From: Roridomyces roridus
Lineage: Eukaryota; Basidiomycota; Agaricomycetes; Agaricales; Mycenaceae
Assembly (NCBI GenBank): GCA_029378245.1
Contig: JARKIF010000011.1
Coordinates: 930,001 to 994,000 of the forward strand
Reading direction: 5' to 3'
DNA: 64,000 nucleotides
The notes beneath the pieces are model-generated. The model saw only the letters and a list, made by a program, of their open reading frames with translations, was not told the origin of the DNA and searched no databases. Below are positions 9,645 through 22,286 of this stretch, one piece after another. The position numbers and the translations under genes are program-made. How positions within the stretch are numbered: the stretch's first letter is position 1; the number at the start of each line of letters is the position of its first letter.

Positions 9645-10599
9645 TCAAAAGTATAACTTCAGCTCGACCTGTACCACTTCGTAAGCGACAGCGGAATGAT
9701 ACAAGACAGTATCTTACCGCACTAATCGCCGTGTTGATCTTGTTCTGTAACTTGACCACAAACCGGGGGAATTTATCAACACCTTCCCGAACGCAATCGC
9801 CACAGCGGCTCGCTTCCTCTCTGGCCATGGTGAGTAATGCCACAGTATCCAGCTGAGCGGAGGGAGTAGCGGCAAGAGTCTCTGCCATGGCTTTCAAGCA
9901 ACTCGTGAGCCACACCGATATCGTTTCAGGATACAGCGAAAACTCGGTTCCAAAGTCCATGGGGCACTCGTCGTTTTCGCTGTCACAGTCCCTACCGGGA
10001 CGATCGGGATCGTCGTGACATTTGAGGGCCATTGTCGCGGCACGCGCACATGCTGCGTGGTAGGCGAGAAGTTGATAATACATCCCAGCCGTCGCGTGGT
10101 TGAGGTACGTCGGGGGAGGGGTATCAAAGGCCCGAAGTGGGAGTGCAAGAGATTGCCTTGCTGCCTCCGTGGTCATGTCTTTCCATTCGTGCCGACACGC
10201 GACGAAAAACACGCCCACGGGATCTTGTGTCAGATGTCCGGACAATCGGAGCTTGGCCATTGGAACAGCGAATTGGATGTCGTATTTGGCAATGACGACC
10301 TCGATAATGTCGCGCAATTCGTCCAGCGTGGTATTGGCGATCGGCTCTGCCCCGGGATACCAAAAGCGGAGCGCTTTGTCGAGGAGGGTTGCAGATTCCG
10401 ACATGGGGATGACTGGAACAAGAGGGTCCCCGTTCGGCTGTGGCAAGGAAAACATCTGCTTGAAAAAGCCCGAGGCGAGCGAGAGGACGACGCGGTGTGT
10501 ACGGAAGTCGATGCCATCCGAGGAGCGTAGAACTACGTCGGCGTCAGGATTGTCGAATGGAGCGGCGAGGATGAAAGGCGGGGTCGGATCGTCCTCCAT
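9645..10599 (-). CDS. BTB/POZ-domain protein, tandem copy 2
   Basis: Tandem paralogue of the preceding gene on the same strand, 255 bp away. Exon 9718-10599 plus a 24-nt terminal exon (9645-9668) give 301 aa. It shares NPDADVVLRSSDGIDFRTHR, VLSLASGFFKQMF, LRFWYPGAE, TTLDELRDI and DPVGVFFVACRHEWK with copy 1, and ends VELKLYF against VELKLDF. The shared tiny last exon shows the gene structure was already fixed before duplication. The start is at MEDDP by alignment. Function unknown. Confidence 0.88.
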
Positions 10600-10727
10600 G
10601 ATGGTGGTTTGAGACAAGAAGGGAAATCCCACGTGACATGCCATCGGTAGTCGAACAACCAACTCCAATTCGAGAAGATAAGATAAGAAGAACCAGTCAG
10701 GAGCAAATATGACGACAAGCGTTTCTA

Positions 10728-13118
10728 TCAAATCTTCAAACGCGGACGCCAATGCACCCCACGGGCATCGGTCAGCTGGATCCCATGCTCCAACATCCCT
10801 TCCGCTCGCTCCACCCAGGGACTTTGGTCGATAGCACGTCTACAAGAAATGTCAGGCAATGATCGATCTTGTATGAACGACGCACTCATTCGGGGCAGGC
10901 CACTCGCATTGCATGATTTGAAGGTCCGTAAGGGCAGGCAGGTTGGCAAAATTCAAACTCAACAACGCCTGAAAGAGGACGTCCCACGAGGCGTCCTCGT
11001 CAGCTTTACGGCGTCTGTGTCATGTTTTGTGAGAAATGGATGCGTCGAGAAAGGGAAATGATACACACCGTTGGTATTTACTAATCTTGAGCTTGGCAAG
11101 GAAATTATGAGGCTGGGAGGGGCTTAGCCCTTGAGCGTATGTCTCCAAGTCGAAGAGCTGGACCCCGAGTTGTCAGCGGTGGGAGACAGAGACCCGTGGA
11201 TCACGTACATCGAGGTCACTGAGACTAATATCTAACGTGCGCAGGTTTGGGCACAACACGAGCGTCTGGGCGACCACCGGGGAGAGCATCTGGAGCTCAT
11301 GCATCTTGTTCCCGTGGTTGGTGAGGAACTGGTAGCAGCGCGCGACCAGCGCGGTTGGGAGTTTGATCACAGGAAAGATGACGTGCTGGATGTTTGGGAG
11401 GCTGATGTGTCGCATGAGTACTGATAGAGGCAGAGAGAAGGAACGGAACATACTCCATAGATATCAACGCGGGTAGGATACCGACACCGTCGACAAGCTC
11501 CAACCGCTCCAACGCTGGGAGTCCCCCACTGTCGCTCGGGGACAAGAAAAAGTCGGCTTTCCGTGCCAGTTTGCGCAACGCAGTGAAAAGACAGAACAAC
11601 GAGGCGTTCGGTGCGACTGGCGCGTCGCTGTCTGGAACTACATGGACAGAAAGCTCCACTAGAGATGCGCCCGACGTTTCTGCCAATGTCCGAAACACAG
11701 CCCAGTCCATGTTCACCCTGTGGCTCATGCCGAGCCGTGTGAGACGCGGAGTATGCGCGAAGAGAGTGCGCATCCCCTGCGTCAGGACCCCTGAAATCTG
11801 AGAAGCGAATTCGCGAACGTGCAATCCGAGAGATGGCTCCTGTTCGAGCTTTCGACAAAGGGCGGCTGTATTCGTGGCTCGCAGGACCGGCCAGCGGTAA
11901 AGATACGGAAGACCGACCCTCTGCACTTGTATGAGTCACGCGATTAGGGGACGCTGAGACGACGACGTACATGGAAAGTCTTGCACACCCGCAGGTATCG
12001 TAGTCGTTTGTCATTCATACTCTTTCCGAACGAACCGGAGACAATTTCAATCGTAGCCTTCATTTGCGCCTGAGATGAGTAGTCGGGAGCCATGAGGAAA
12101 AAGAGAACGTTGCTCCAGACTACATCGATGATATTTTGAGGGCAAGCCGTCATGGGCATGAACGTTGGATCCACCGGGTGCGGAGCGGCCGGTGTTGAAG
12201 GCGGAATATGCCAACTGCAAGTCCCGGATTAGCATAATTTGGCTGGGTGAACTCGATGTCATTTACCGAGGATCGACGATTCGGAGTTTGGATCGGAGTT
12301 TAGAAAATTCTGGTTGCGAGAGGAGGGTCTGGGCGTCCTCGGATGAAATAATGGCCCGAATCTCCACTTTTTGAATGGATGTAATACGGGCGAGGTCGAG
12401 AGCGTGAGTCCGAATGGTGCCAAAATCGGCAGGAAGGGAGACTGTTGTAGCGCTGGAGGTAGACGCCATCTTGATGATGAACTCGAGACGCTCTGCAGCG
12501 GTAAGCCATCCGGAGAACGGCGAGACCAAAGTCGTCTGTCCATTCGCATTCAGCAAATTGGGGGCGGAAGAGAAATGCACAACGCACCAAATTACTCCAT
12601 TTCGTGGCCATTTTCTCGAGCGTCTCCATCAACTGCTTCACTTGCTTGTTTTTACGCACCTTGTGATCTTCGTCCCAGATAACCAGGCGCCGGGGGCTGA
12701 TTAGGGGCAGTCCCTGGACAAGCCCCGAAGTAGAATCCGAGGCATGGAGCATCAACGAGATGAATATGTCGGTAATGCCCAGTGCGCTCTGAAGGATACC
12801 GTGCATATAGGTCCCAAACCCGCCCTCGACTCGCAGCTTCTTGATGAATTTCCCCAGCGCGGGGTTGTCCTTCAACGCACGGTGGAGAGCCTTGGCCTGG
12901 GCGCTGGATCTCAAAACGACGACGTTGTAGAGAAGCGGGGTGGAGACGCGCAGCCATGCTTTGCAGACGAGAAGCACGGCGGATGTCGACTCGGTGTAAA
13001 CGGCAAAGACGCTCTTCTCGGACGTGTTGGCAAACTTGGCGTCGGGTACGAGGAGAACAGGCGTGAGGATCTCCGAGATGATCTCGTCCGGAAAGCTGGG
13101 GGCTGGCTTTGGAGGCAT
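10728..13118 (-). CDS. F-box protein of the expanded local family (copy A, intact)
   Basis: Likely substrate-recognition subunit of an SCF ubiquitin ligase. Eight exons (12588-13118, 12267-12535, 11971-12214, 11454-11920, 11209-11401, 11069-11157, 10886-11014, 10728-10839) join in phase to 677 aa. The F-box-like start reads FPDEIISEILTPVLLVPDAK then LLVCKAWLRVSTPLLYNVV. A KKLRVEGGFG segment, TPRLTRLGM and CPNLRTLDI suggest irregular leucine-rich repeats. The C-terminus WVERAEGMLEHGIQLTD is shared by all members. Typical Agaricomycete F-box expansion; target unknown. It serves here as the intact reference for the broken copies. Confidence 0.86.
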
Positions 13119-13280
13119 GGCCGTCGAGAAGAAAGGAGCAAGACAGGAGTTGTCGCAGTCCCAGCGTTTTGTCAGCCATCAAAATGATCGTTCCCATGGT
13201 TTATTTGAGTTGTACGTATTGGAAACAACCACATCAAATTCAAAAGAATCCCAAGAAAAACAATCTCCAGGGAGATGATC

Positions 13281-15693
13281 TCATTTCCGATTCGACTTAC
13301 TCTTCGACTTCGACATCGTCAGACGAGGACACCACTGGATCCCATTGCGATCGGTCAGATTGAACCCGCGCTTAAGCATCCGCTCTGAGCGCTTGACCCA
13401 CGCACTCTCCTTGATATCCTTTCTGAAACGAGTTCTCGGTCCAGATAAACGTGGATGAAAGATAGACTCACTGGTTGTTTTCCGGCCACACACACTGCAC
13501 GCACCGGACCTCGCGCAGTGCAGGGAAATTCTCCGAGTCCAGACCCTCTATAGCGTCGAATATCAGCTCCCAATCAGCCTTCTCGTTCTTTTGATTGCAT
13601 CTAGCGAAATATATGATTAACTAGTGCATGAAATGAGGGAAACCACAAACTGTTTAGCTTTGTTGAACACGAGTTTCTCAAGGAATTTATGTTTCAGTGA
13701 AGAGGCGAATGTCTCCGTGTGCGCCTTGAGGGCATCGGCCTGGAACTCGATGCGTAAGGGTTCAACGACCGGAGTGTGAGGCTACTCACCTTGGGCAGCC
13801 CAAGGTTCACCTGAAGCGTGAGGAGATTGGGACATATCGCGAGTGTCTTGTTCAAGTCTGGGGTAAAGATCTCAAACTCGAGAATCTTGCTCCCGTGCGT
13901 CTTGAGAAAGATGTTGTGCTCGTCAACTTGTTTGGCCGAGGGATAGGTCGGGAAGATAACGTGGCGAATTTTGGGCAGCCTGGCGGTATTATCAGGGACG
14001 ACAGATGAAGAAAAAAATGAAGACGAACTCCATGCGGGTCAAAGCACGAAGGAAACCGGTGTCATATTGATCTTGAAGAACGAGAGACTCCAAAGACGGG
14101 AATGCGCCGGATGCGTTCTTGTTGGGAAGAATCGATATATCCGGACCAGCCCACTGGAGTTTCCGCAGTGCTGTGAAGCGGCAAAACACCGCAGTGTCGG
14201 GCGTATCGGATGCCCCTGCCGCCAGCACCACTTTGACGGACAGTTCTACCAGGGAAGCGCCAAAGCTTCCAGCAAGGGAGTGAAACACTGCCCAATCAAT
14301 CTGTATTGCGTCGTCCACCCCGAGCCGCGTCAGATGAGGAGTGTGCGTGAAAAGTGGAGACACCAAGGTCGCTGGGTCATCGGAGGCCGTCGTTATTTGG
14401 CGTACATTCAACCCAAGAGATGGCTCTTGGGCAAGTGTGCGAGAGAAAGTGACTGCATTTGCCTGCGTCAGGACTGGCCAGCGATAGAGATGCGCAAGGC
14501 CAACTTTCTGCATATTAATCAGCGAGATCACAACTCTAGACAACAGAGCCACGGACATGGAACGTTTTGGAGACCAATAGATACTGCAATCGTTCATTGT
14601 TTGGTCGCTGTCTTAGTTCATTGTAGAACAGGGATAATCGGTGTATAGGGGATAATTTGCGGCCAGTCGCTACCGCCACCGCGGAACTCATTGCGAAAAA
14701 GAGGACTCGCTCCCACACTAGATCAACGGTAGCTTGAGGTGAAGCGGCCAAGGGAATGAAGTTTGGATCGATAGGGAGTGCCGCAATGGATTCGGGACGA
14801 GAGGCAAATGCAATACCCGGGATGAGACCACGGCTGCGAACTCGTGGAGTGGACGCAACATGGACGATCCGGAGCTTGGATCGATATTTCGAGGCCGGAG
14901 GACGCGAAACCAATTGTTCGGCGTCTTCGGCGGACAGCGGCGTGCGAATCTCGACTGTCTGAATGGCTGAACGATCGGCGATTTCGAGAATACGTTGTGG
15001 AATTGGGTCGGAACTGTCAATGTCTAACGGGAAGGAGACTGTCTTGACGCGAGCGAAGATAATGTTCGTAACGAAGGCCTGCCGTTCGGCATGAAGGTAT
15101 GGGAAAACCACAGTGGTCTGTTTCTCCACGGTTATGCTTCCTATAGACACGAAAAGAAAACAAGGACGCACCAGGTTCTCCTGCCATTTCGACGCCAGAC
15201 CCTCCAAGCACCCAATGAGCTCCTTCACATGCTTGTTATTAAGCTGCCCGGTGTGCACTGCATCCCCAATGAAGAGTCGATTCGGTTTTATGACAGGGAG
15301 ACCGAGGACCAGTCCGGAGACGGAGTCGGACAGATGCAACGAAAGGAAAATATCGGTGACGTTCGGCGCGCACTTTAGGATGTAGTGCATGCTCGCCCCA
15401 AAGCCGCCCTCGACACGTAGTTTCTTAATGAATGCACCGAATTCAGGGTTTTCCTGTAGGGCGGCAAAGAGGGATTTGGCCTGCGCGGTGGAGCGCAGGA
15501 TGACGACGTTATACAAGAGCGGGGTGCAGACACGCAACCACGCCTTGCACACACGAAGGAGGTAAGACGTGGACTTCCTGCCAGTTGCGAAAGGATTGCT
15601 ATCCATCGCTGTGTGCGAGAAATGCTCGTCCGGTACACGTAGGATGGGAGCTAGGATTTCCGAGATGATCTCGTCGGGAAAGTGGGGCGCCAT
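13281..15693 (-). CDS. F-box protein of the expanded local family (copy B, intact)
   Basis: Tandem paralogue of copy A, 163 bp upstream of it and on the same strand. Exons 15172-15693, 14557-15117, 14029-14507, 13790-13979, 13651-13739, 13472-13600 and 13281-13422 give 703 aa. It begins MAPHFPDEIISEILAPIL and keeps CKAWLRVCTPLLYNVV, KKLRVEGGFG, LYRWPVL, HTPHLTRLGV and SAWVKRSERMLKRGFNLTD. One intron of copy A (after VDPR) is absent here: the sequence reads through in frame (HVASTPRVRSRG). A basic SKSKSKSNRK tail is unique to it. Same inferred SCF role. Confidence 0.85.
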
Positions 15694-16276
15694 CGCGGCG
15701 GCCGTGAGGACGTGGGTGGCTTTTCAAGGTGCTTGGGACTCAGGCGGCGTCGGTTTCTTGGGCTCGCAGCGGATGGTGGAAGGAAGAAAAGAAGAAGGGT
15801 GAGCTGCACAGCTGAGACAAAGACATCCAAATACCATCGGCCATCAATTGATGATCCGGCGTTCCTCACGAGTCACGTCCCTCTCATTTGCTTCTCATGG
15901 GACCAGCCTCGTGAACCAGAGAAGAGAAATTTTACAATTTTTCGGTGGTCGCACACGCAGAGTGACTCGAGACTCCGATGAATGTCGGCCGGATATTATG
16001 GCTCGCTGCACCCATCAACTCCATTGTCTTTCAAGCTCGGCGGAGAATTATCTCTGACGGCACAAGTTCCGATGCAGGTCTGACTGAATATGCACAGTGG
16101 TAATACGCTACACTAGTATTTACATGAATTAAAAGTAAGGATGAGAGGTGTTATACAAGATGGGATGGGAATAGATATTAGCGGTCGTAATCAAGTCGTG
16201 GGCCTCCCCATTGGCAGGATGCCAGTTGTGAGTCGTTGAGTCGCGTTCAAATAGACAGTCGTCACTGATAGACAGG
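15694..16276. other. intergenic, no feature recognised
   Basis: Upstream region of F-box copy B and downstream of the DUF6593-like gene. No ORF with protein-like composition, tRNA or repeat was recognised. Confidence 0.4.
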
Positions 16277-17006
16277 TTACCCGAGGTCAAACGCCACAAT
16301 ATGGCGCATGATCCACAGCGAGGCAAGGATCTCTGTCAAAAGCAGTTGAACACGCTTATGATCAAAAACAAGAATTGAACAACGCACCAGGCGCCAAATG
16401 CCCACACTCCTCTGTGATCTCCAAAATACACCCCGAGGTGCTGTACTCGGGTTCGCCCGGGGCCTTGAGGCTATACGACGCGACGACTTGTGCGCTTGCG
16501 TTGGTGCACTGGAAGGGGAAAGGGAGAGAGGAGTTAGATTAAATGGATGTGAGAAGGTAGCGAGAGTGCAACGCACCGTCCATTCTTGGTTAGGCTGTGC
16601 CCGCCTCGCCCATTGGTATGGCTTCCCATCCGAACCAACAAATCGCCGGTGCTTGGAGCTAATCAAAGCAAGGATGACTTCGTATTTCTCCGTCGACACG
16701 CCGAGCGACACACCTTCCAATCAAAGACACCTTGGTGAGGTACTTGCGCATCGGCGTTGGGACACCCGCAACGCTGATCGTCCCCAGCGCATTGTCCTTG
16801 CCGAAATCGAGGCCTACGAGTGGCCTGGGAATGGTGCTCTGAAAGACTGTCGGCGTGGTGTTGTATATCATATACATGGTATGAGACGAGTTGCGCTGCG
16901 TGCAGCGGACCGTGAGATGGAGGCGTTCGTGGATGTCGACGAATTCAGAGCCCGTGAGTTGGCCGGATTTGTCCTCGAGGATGTAAGGCATGCCATAGCG
17001 TGTCAT
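16277..17006 (-). CDS. DUF6593-like beta-rich protein
   Basis: Uncharacterised basidiomycete protein. Exons 16714-17006, 16577-16658, 16388-16508 and 16277-16332 give 183 aa. The pattern VGLDFGKDNALGTISVAG, then RRFVGSDGKPYQWARR, then a C-terminal LASLWIMRHIVAFDL matches what I know of DUF6593 proteins (a beta-sheet domain abundant in mushrooms). The start is the first ATG (MTRYGMPYIL); an upstream GTG is in frame. The first splice was resolved in favour of a 55-nt intron; a 26-nt alternative changes frame. No signal peptide or membrane segment. Confidence 0.75.
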
Positions 17007-19186
17007 TTGAGAGATGGCCACGGATCAGGGTTGAGTAGTGGGAGGGATACGTAGCTGTGAGTCGACCACCTCCCACCGGCCTTTTAAAGCATCGAAATTC
17101 TCGATTCCGTCCCAAAGCGGAGTGCTTCGCGTGGTACAACGCGATAAACGAACGAGGATTTATTCGGGATATCCCGCGGATAGCCGGCGCAAGATCGGGA
17201 CAAAGATCACCTCGAGTTTGGCGTGCATCACACCGGAATCAGCAGCATGTTCGAAATATTTGGGCCAGACGACACCCCGAATTAAACGCGGGCGAAGGCA
17301 CGCTGCAGTGGCGCAAAATTAAGCAGCGAGGCATTTCGTTATGCACGCCACACCGAGGCAGAGGGAATGCTCCCTCGACTTCCAAGAGAAATTTTCGTCG
17401 ATGGTCTCCCGCGAAAGACATATGACATGGCACGGCAATGCGACACGTTCCATCACACGCATCGTTTACAGTCCATCACATGGCAAGAACGTTTGAAAAA
17501 ATCGGAGTCGTGTCAACGGATCTAACACCATCGCCTTATCGGCGAGGTAGCCTCAATTTATTCCGCGGAAACTGTATTATCCCTCGTTCCTTTGAAACCT
17601 TGAAACAACTCCGACAGCCGGCCATCGCCGGAAGTTTCCGTTGCACGTATATCGTCATCGAACGTCGGCAAAAAAAATTCCGCTCGCTTCCAGGCGTTCG
17701 GTCGATCGCCTATTACGAAAGTCGCCTATCAGCAGAGATGTTTCCCCGGGAGAGAGGAAGTAAACTGAACTTGTGAGACGCCGTTTTCATTCAATCCGAC
17801 CCTGGATACGAAAGGTAAGGTGCTCTCTGTGTGTCCACACAGAGGAAGCTTACAGGGCCTATACAATACAGATCCGCAATTCAACGCATACCCCATCGAC
17901 ACGTTTACTCTATTAGGTTTACATCTCCGGGTGAATCGGCGGAGCGACGTACATGCAGAATCCAGGAACACAGTCAATGTCATGGCGGGATGAATGCTTA
18001 CGATTGGGACACACCTCCCATAATGAGTCGAGTTCTTTATGCCCAGGCTCTCCTAATAGTTGAGGAAGTGGGATTGGAGTGGGAGCGAAACTAGGCAAAG
18101 GACCACTACTGGCACGCCGGCGGGCAGCTCTAGGTGCGAAGCAGCGAACCCCTGCATTGATTGAGTGAAAGTCTTTGAAGCCGAGTCTTTCCATCCGGCA
18201 CGGGGAGAGACCCTGCACGCGGGAGATTATTCCGCTCCGCGGTCTTCTCAACTCGACAGCAGGCTAAGCGAAGATGAATCGCAGGGGAACATATGCCAAC
18301 GCGTCTCTGAGAAGCTTCTCAAGAGAACCGCACTAGCTACCCATTCACTCAGTCTGAAAGCTCCTCTGAAGTCGGGTGCGCAAAGTGAACTCGCTGACAA
18401 CGTGTGGCAATACGTCGACGCCCATCTCCCCCTCGGTCATGACACCGAACGCGCGGCGGAATGAGAGTTCAAATGTGGCAACTCTCTATTGCGACAGGTC
18501 GCGCCCTAGCCACGCGCTTAATTATATGAACCGGGTACTGGCGCTGCATGTTCATAGAGTACGGCAAGCTCGCTTCATGGTGTTTCGCTTACCGACTGCG
18601 GGGATAATAGATAGTCAACCCATCAGAACACGCGCCTTCCGGGGCCATTACAACACACCGGACCGGTTTAGATATCCCGCCGACCTTGACGCTCACCTAC
18701 TTTGCACCACAATAAATAGAGCTTGCAGGAGAGTTTCCGAGAGACTCCAGTCAAATTAACATTCAGGGTCCTTGTTTAAAAGGTGGGTTCACACCTGCCG
18801 GAAAGAGTGAATCACGGGTTGGGCTAACCGCTGCCAAGGCGGAAGTATTTTAGAGCTAGGCACGTATTTTTTTTCGTTTGAAACAGTGACGACGCCAGTG
18901 GCCGCATTTGGGCCGGATCAACAGACGCCCACATCGAGAAAGGGAGCGCGAGAGATCAATCACAGACGTGTAACACAGCCGCCAACCTGATCCGTCTGCT
19001 ATAACGGTTCAACTCCGCGTGTCTGCAAATTGTACTCCGACTCTTTTTTTCAAACCCAGAATTCGATCCAGCGTGACAAGACGCTGGCCAAGCAACTCAA
19101 GCCCCAAGATTCGTTGTGGCAAGGAAAGGGCAAAACGGAGAGTTCAGAATCAGAGCCGCATAGGCATGCATATTTGAACATTGAAC
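17007..19186. other. 2.2-kb gene-free block
   Basis: No ORF here has the composition, splice signals or motifs of a protein gene, and no inverted or tandem repeat was obvious. It is neither AT-rich nor simple sequence. It could hold a non-coding RNA or a decayed repeat, but nothing supports a call. Confidence 0.4.
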
Positions 19187-21388
19187 CTAAACATTCGCCG
19201 TCCCTTCAACAAGCTCCTGCGCGCTCTGCGATCGCGGGAGGATCGAACACCGAAACGACAATGGGACGCTAAAGAATCAGGACCCGTCAGTTAAAGAGCT
19301 TTCCACAGAAGCAGCCGCGGCGAGCATTCACCTTGTGACCGCAGAGGAAAACTCATAACTCGGCTCGATAACTTTCCCGTCGTCTCCGACGGCCTTGGTG
19401 ATGTTGAATGTAGCCAGGATGGATACGATGGTCAACCAGAGTGAGTCGGCGGCTAGGTGGCGGCCGGGGCAAATTCTGTGTTAAATTTTTTTGAATTGAC
19501 AGGAGTGGTCAGATGAGGTCGACGGACCTTCTTCCAAAGCCAAACATTAACTGAGGATCAAGTATATCCCGCTTGAGCTTCCCTTCGAGGAGGAATCGCT
19601 CAGGATCGAAGATGCCCGGGTTCGGGTACATCGTCTGTTGCGAAATTCAATGGACATGTAGCTGAAAGACACATAAGAGAACCTCATCGTTCATAATAGC
19701 CCTGGATTTGGATCGATGACCCAGTATTTACTTGGATGAGCCGCAATGCTTACCAGACATTCGGTATAACGATAGACCCCGCCGGGATCCTATACCCCCG
19801 ATACTCGTCTTCCACCTCCAAGAAATGAGAGACGCCTAAGACAAAGTCAGTCAGCTGGAAGGATGAGTCGATGATCCACACCTTTAGGTCCAACACACCC
19901 CCATCGCAATACCTCCTTAATAAGCGCTTCGACATAAGGAAGTGCTCCCGAGTCGCGGTCACTGAAATCAGGCAACGTCCCCTCACTCAGAGCACGATCA
20001 ATCTCCTCCTGAGCCTTACTCTGCGCTTCGGGGTTCGCCATCATAGCGAGGACAAACGCGCTGATGACAGACGTCGTGGGCTCGAGCCCGCCGATGTACA
20101 TGACTGCTGCGGTGTCTTTGATCATCTGGCGGTCGAAGTATACTTGCTTGTTCACGTTCTCTTGATTTGAATTGGTCGATTCGACATCATTGAGTGCGCG
20201 TAGGCACGTAGCTGTGAAGGAATGGAGCGCGCTTCCCGAGGCCTGCGTGAGTCCAAGTTCACCAGATGCAAAAAAAGAAAGCGCAAGTGGACGTACGGCG
20301 CGCAACTGACGCTCCACCTCCTCAAAAGGGACATTCAGAGCCGCTTCCATAGTCTTCCTCCCCTCCTTGGCGACCCTTTTGAATCCGGCGCCAGGCACCC
20401 AGTCGGGAAGGTACTTTAATATCGGGAAGAAGTCCTGTACGAGGGCGTAAGCCCGAGGCAGGGCATGCAAGTAACTGGATCATCTCACCACGAGAAACCG
20501 GCCCAGAAGTGCCGAAGCCATCAATTCTTCCCCCAGGGCAATGTAGGGGTCATTTTCAGGAAGGACATCGATGCCGTATGCGACGGAGATGACGGTAGAA
20601 CCCACTGAACTGGAAGAGAAGTGCGGGTGAACGAGTTTTCGGAGTCTAAAGCAGAGAATATGACATACTGTCTGATATGGTCTGTGAAGCGCTCTGGAGT
20701 ACGCAGCAGAGCACGTAGGAGAGACCGAGTTGCGGCGAGTTGCTTGGATCGGAGGGAAATACAGGCTTTGGCGTCTATTCCCTGGAGTAACAGTCGGCGG
20801 TACGTACGCCTGGATGATGGGAGGCTCGGCATTGGACGACTACAGTTGCATTCCGAGGCACGTACCATCGAGCTCCTGGCTCATGGTCAACCGAAATCAG
20901 TACACGCGACTTGGTTATTTACCGTATTTCATGAGTGCTGTTGAGAATGTAGTTCATCGTGGTTGTGAACGAGGACGGACTTGACTTGCCTACATGAAAC
21001 TCCCATCCCATCAGCTCGACGAGCATAGGTAATCTCGGTCTGTGGGAGTATATAGATGAGCGTTTCTCAAGCAGCGCGTCCGTGGCCTCGACGGAGGAGA
21101 GCACTACGATGGAAGTGCCCGCGAGATTTAGATGGATGATGTCCGAATCTGAGTCCTCGAGCAATACCGACTGACAGAATCAATCGTGGGCTTACTGTAT
21201 TGGCGACTCCAGGCTGCATAAGTTTTCCATTCGTAGTTGGCTGGTACGTCGAAGAGGTTTCCGACGAGGGGGAGTTTACTCGGACCAGGGGGGAGCGGCA
21301 GTCGGCTGTGCTTCGTGCGTCGCCATTGAAGAACGAGAAACAAGGTGAAAACGACTAGCGCACAGCTGGTGGCGCACGTCGAAGCCAT
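19187..21388 (-). CDS. cytochrome P450 monooxygenase
   Basis: Microsomal class II P450 that would take electrons from NADPH-P450 reductase; substrate unknown. Thirteen exons (21196-21388, 20990-21148, 20923-20937, 20866-20875, 20669-20809, 20489-20609, 20297-20434, 19882-20242, 19754-19835, 19683-19701, 19528-19634, 19332-19475, 19187-19268) sum to exactly 523 aa. N-terminal anchor (CALVVFTLFLVLQW), proline hinge LPLPPGPSKLPLVGN, I-helix GGLEPTTS, ExxR as KEVLRW, and heme loop FGFGRRICPG are present. Exon 3 is 15 nt and exon 4 only 10 nt; both are required to give MKYGARWRTYRR. The intron before exon 3 has a GC donor (GCAAGT). It resembles mushroom P450s of the CYP64-like type. Confidence 0.92.
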
Positions 21389-21424
21389 GCTGGTCGGGTA
21401 CTGAAGTACTGATGTGGCGGCATG

Positions 21425-21431
21425 CTTTATA
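21425..21431 (-). promoter_or_regulatory. TATA box of the P450 gene
   Basis: TATAAAG on the minus strand, 37 bp before the P450 ATG. The rest of 21432-22233, the shared upstream region with the divergent gene at 22287, holds no recognised feature. Confidence 0.55.
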
Positions 21432-22233
21432 TGTTGGCCAGAACTATTTGGGGAGAGATAGATGAGTCATCGTAGCACGGATATTGAGACAGATGGATTG
21501 TACTGGTCGCCACCGATGCCCGTTCTATGTTTATATCCTTCTCGTGGTACCGAGTGCGCGCCGGGTTAAATCCGGACCGAAATGACAAGTGAAAGTGAGC
21601 GCTTCGAGCTCCCACAGTGCGTTTTTTCAGAGCAGTAGAAGGAGCAGCAAGATCTCGTAGTGTCGGGCAACTGAGATATTTCACCCTTGTTTATATGGGA
21701 TCGAATTAAAGTTTGATCGAAGTCAGTGCCTGGAAAAATCACTGTACGGTGACGGACAGGTCCCTAGAACAGACAGTTCGTGTGGAGCCGCATTGCCGAG
21801 CCCAAGAGCACCATCAGTCAGAGAACATGGACGTTGAGAGCAAGAGCAATTGATGGCAAACAAACAAACAAGTACTCCGTCCGTTTCGGGGATTTAATCA
21901 CTGATGCCATCATGGACGCTTTTGTTCGACTCCCATCTCCACCCTGGCCAAAGCTCGCGGTTGGTGGCATTCCTCGACTTTGACCCGTCATTTTTCGATC
22001 ACCGGCAACGTCAGTGCACTGCCCGTGGAGCCTGCGCTTTGACCTGCCTGGGCCTTCCCGATGAACGGATCCAGTGGTCTTGATTCTGCCGCGGCAGCTC
22101 AGCTTGTACTTATCGTCATACCTACCTGAAAAGAAACATTCATGTCACTGGCCCACGGAGTGTACCGCCTACCCAGTGACTCAATCCGTCTTGACGAAAT
22201 CAAAGCGCATTGGTCCATTGTCCAAAATACCTG

Positions 22234-22241
22234 TATAAAAG
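22234..22241 (+). promoter_or_regulatory. TATA box of the gene at 22287
   Basis: TATAAAAG, 46 bp before the ATG. Good match to a TATA box. Confidence 0.55.
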
Positions 22242-22286
22242 GCCGTTGCTCTCGCTGCTGGAAATCGCTCGTCCTCGAACTCCGAT

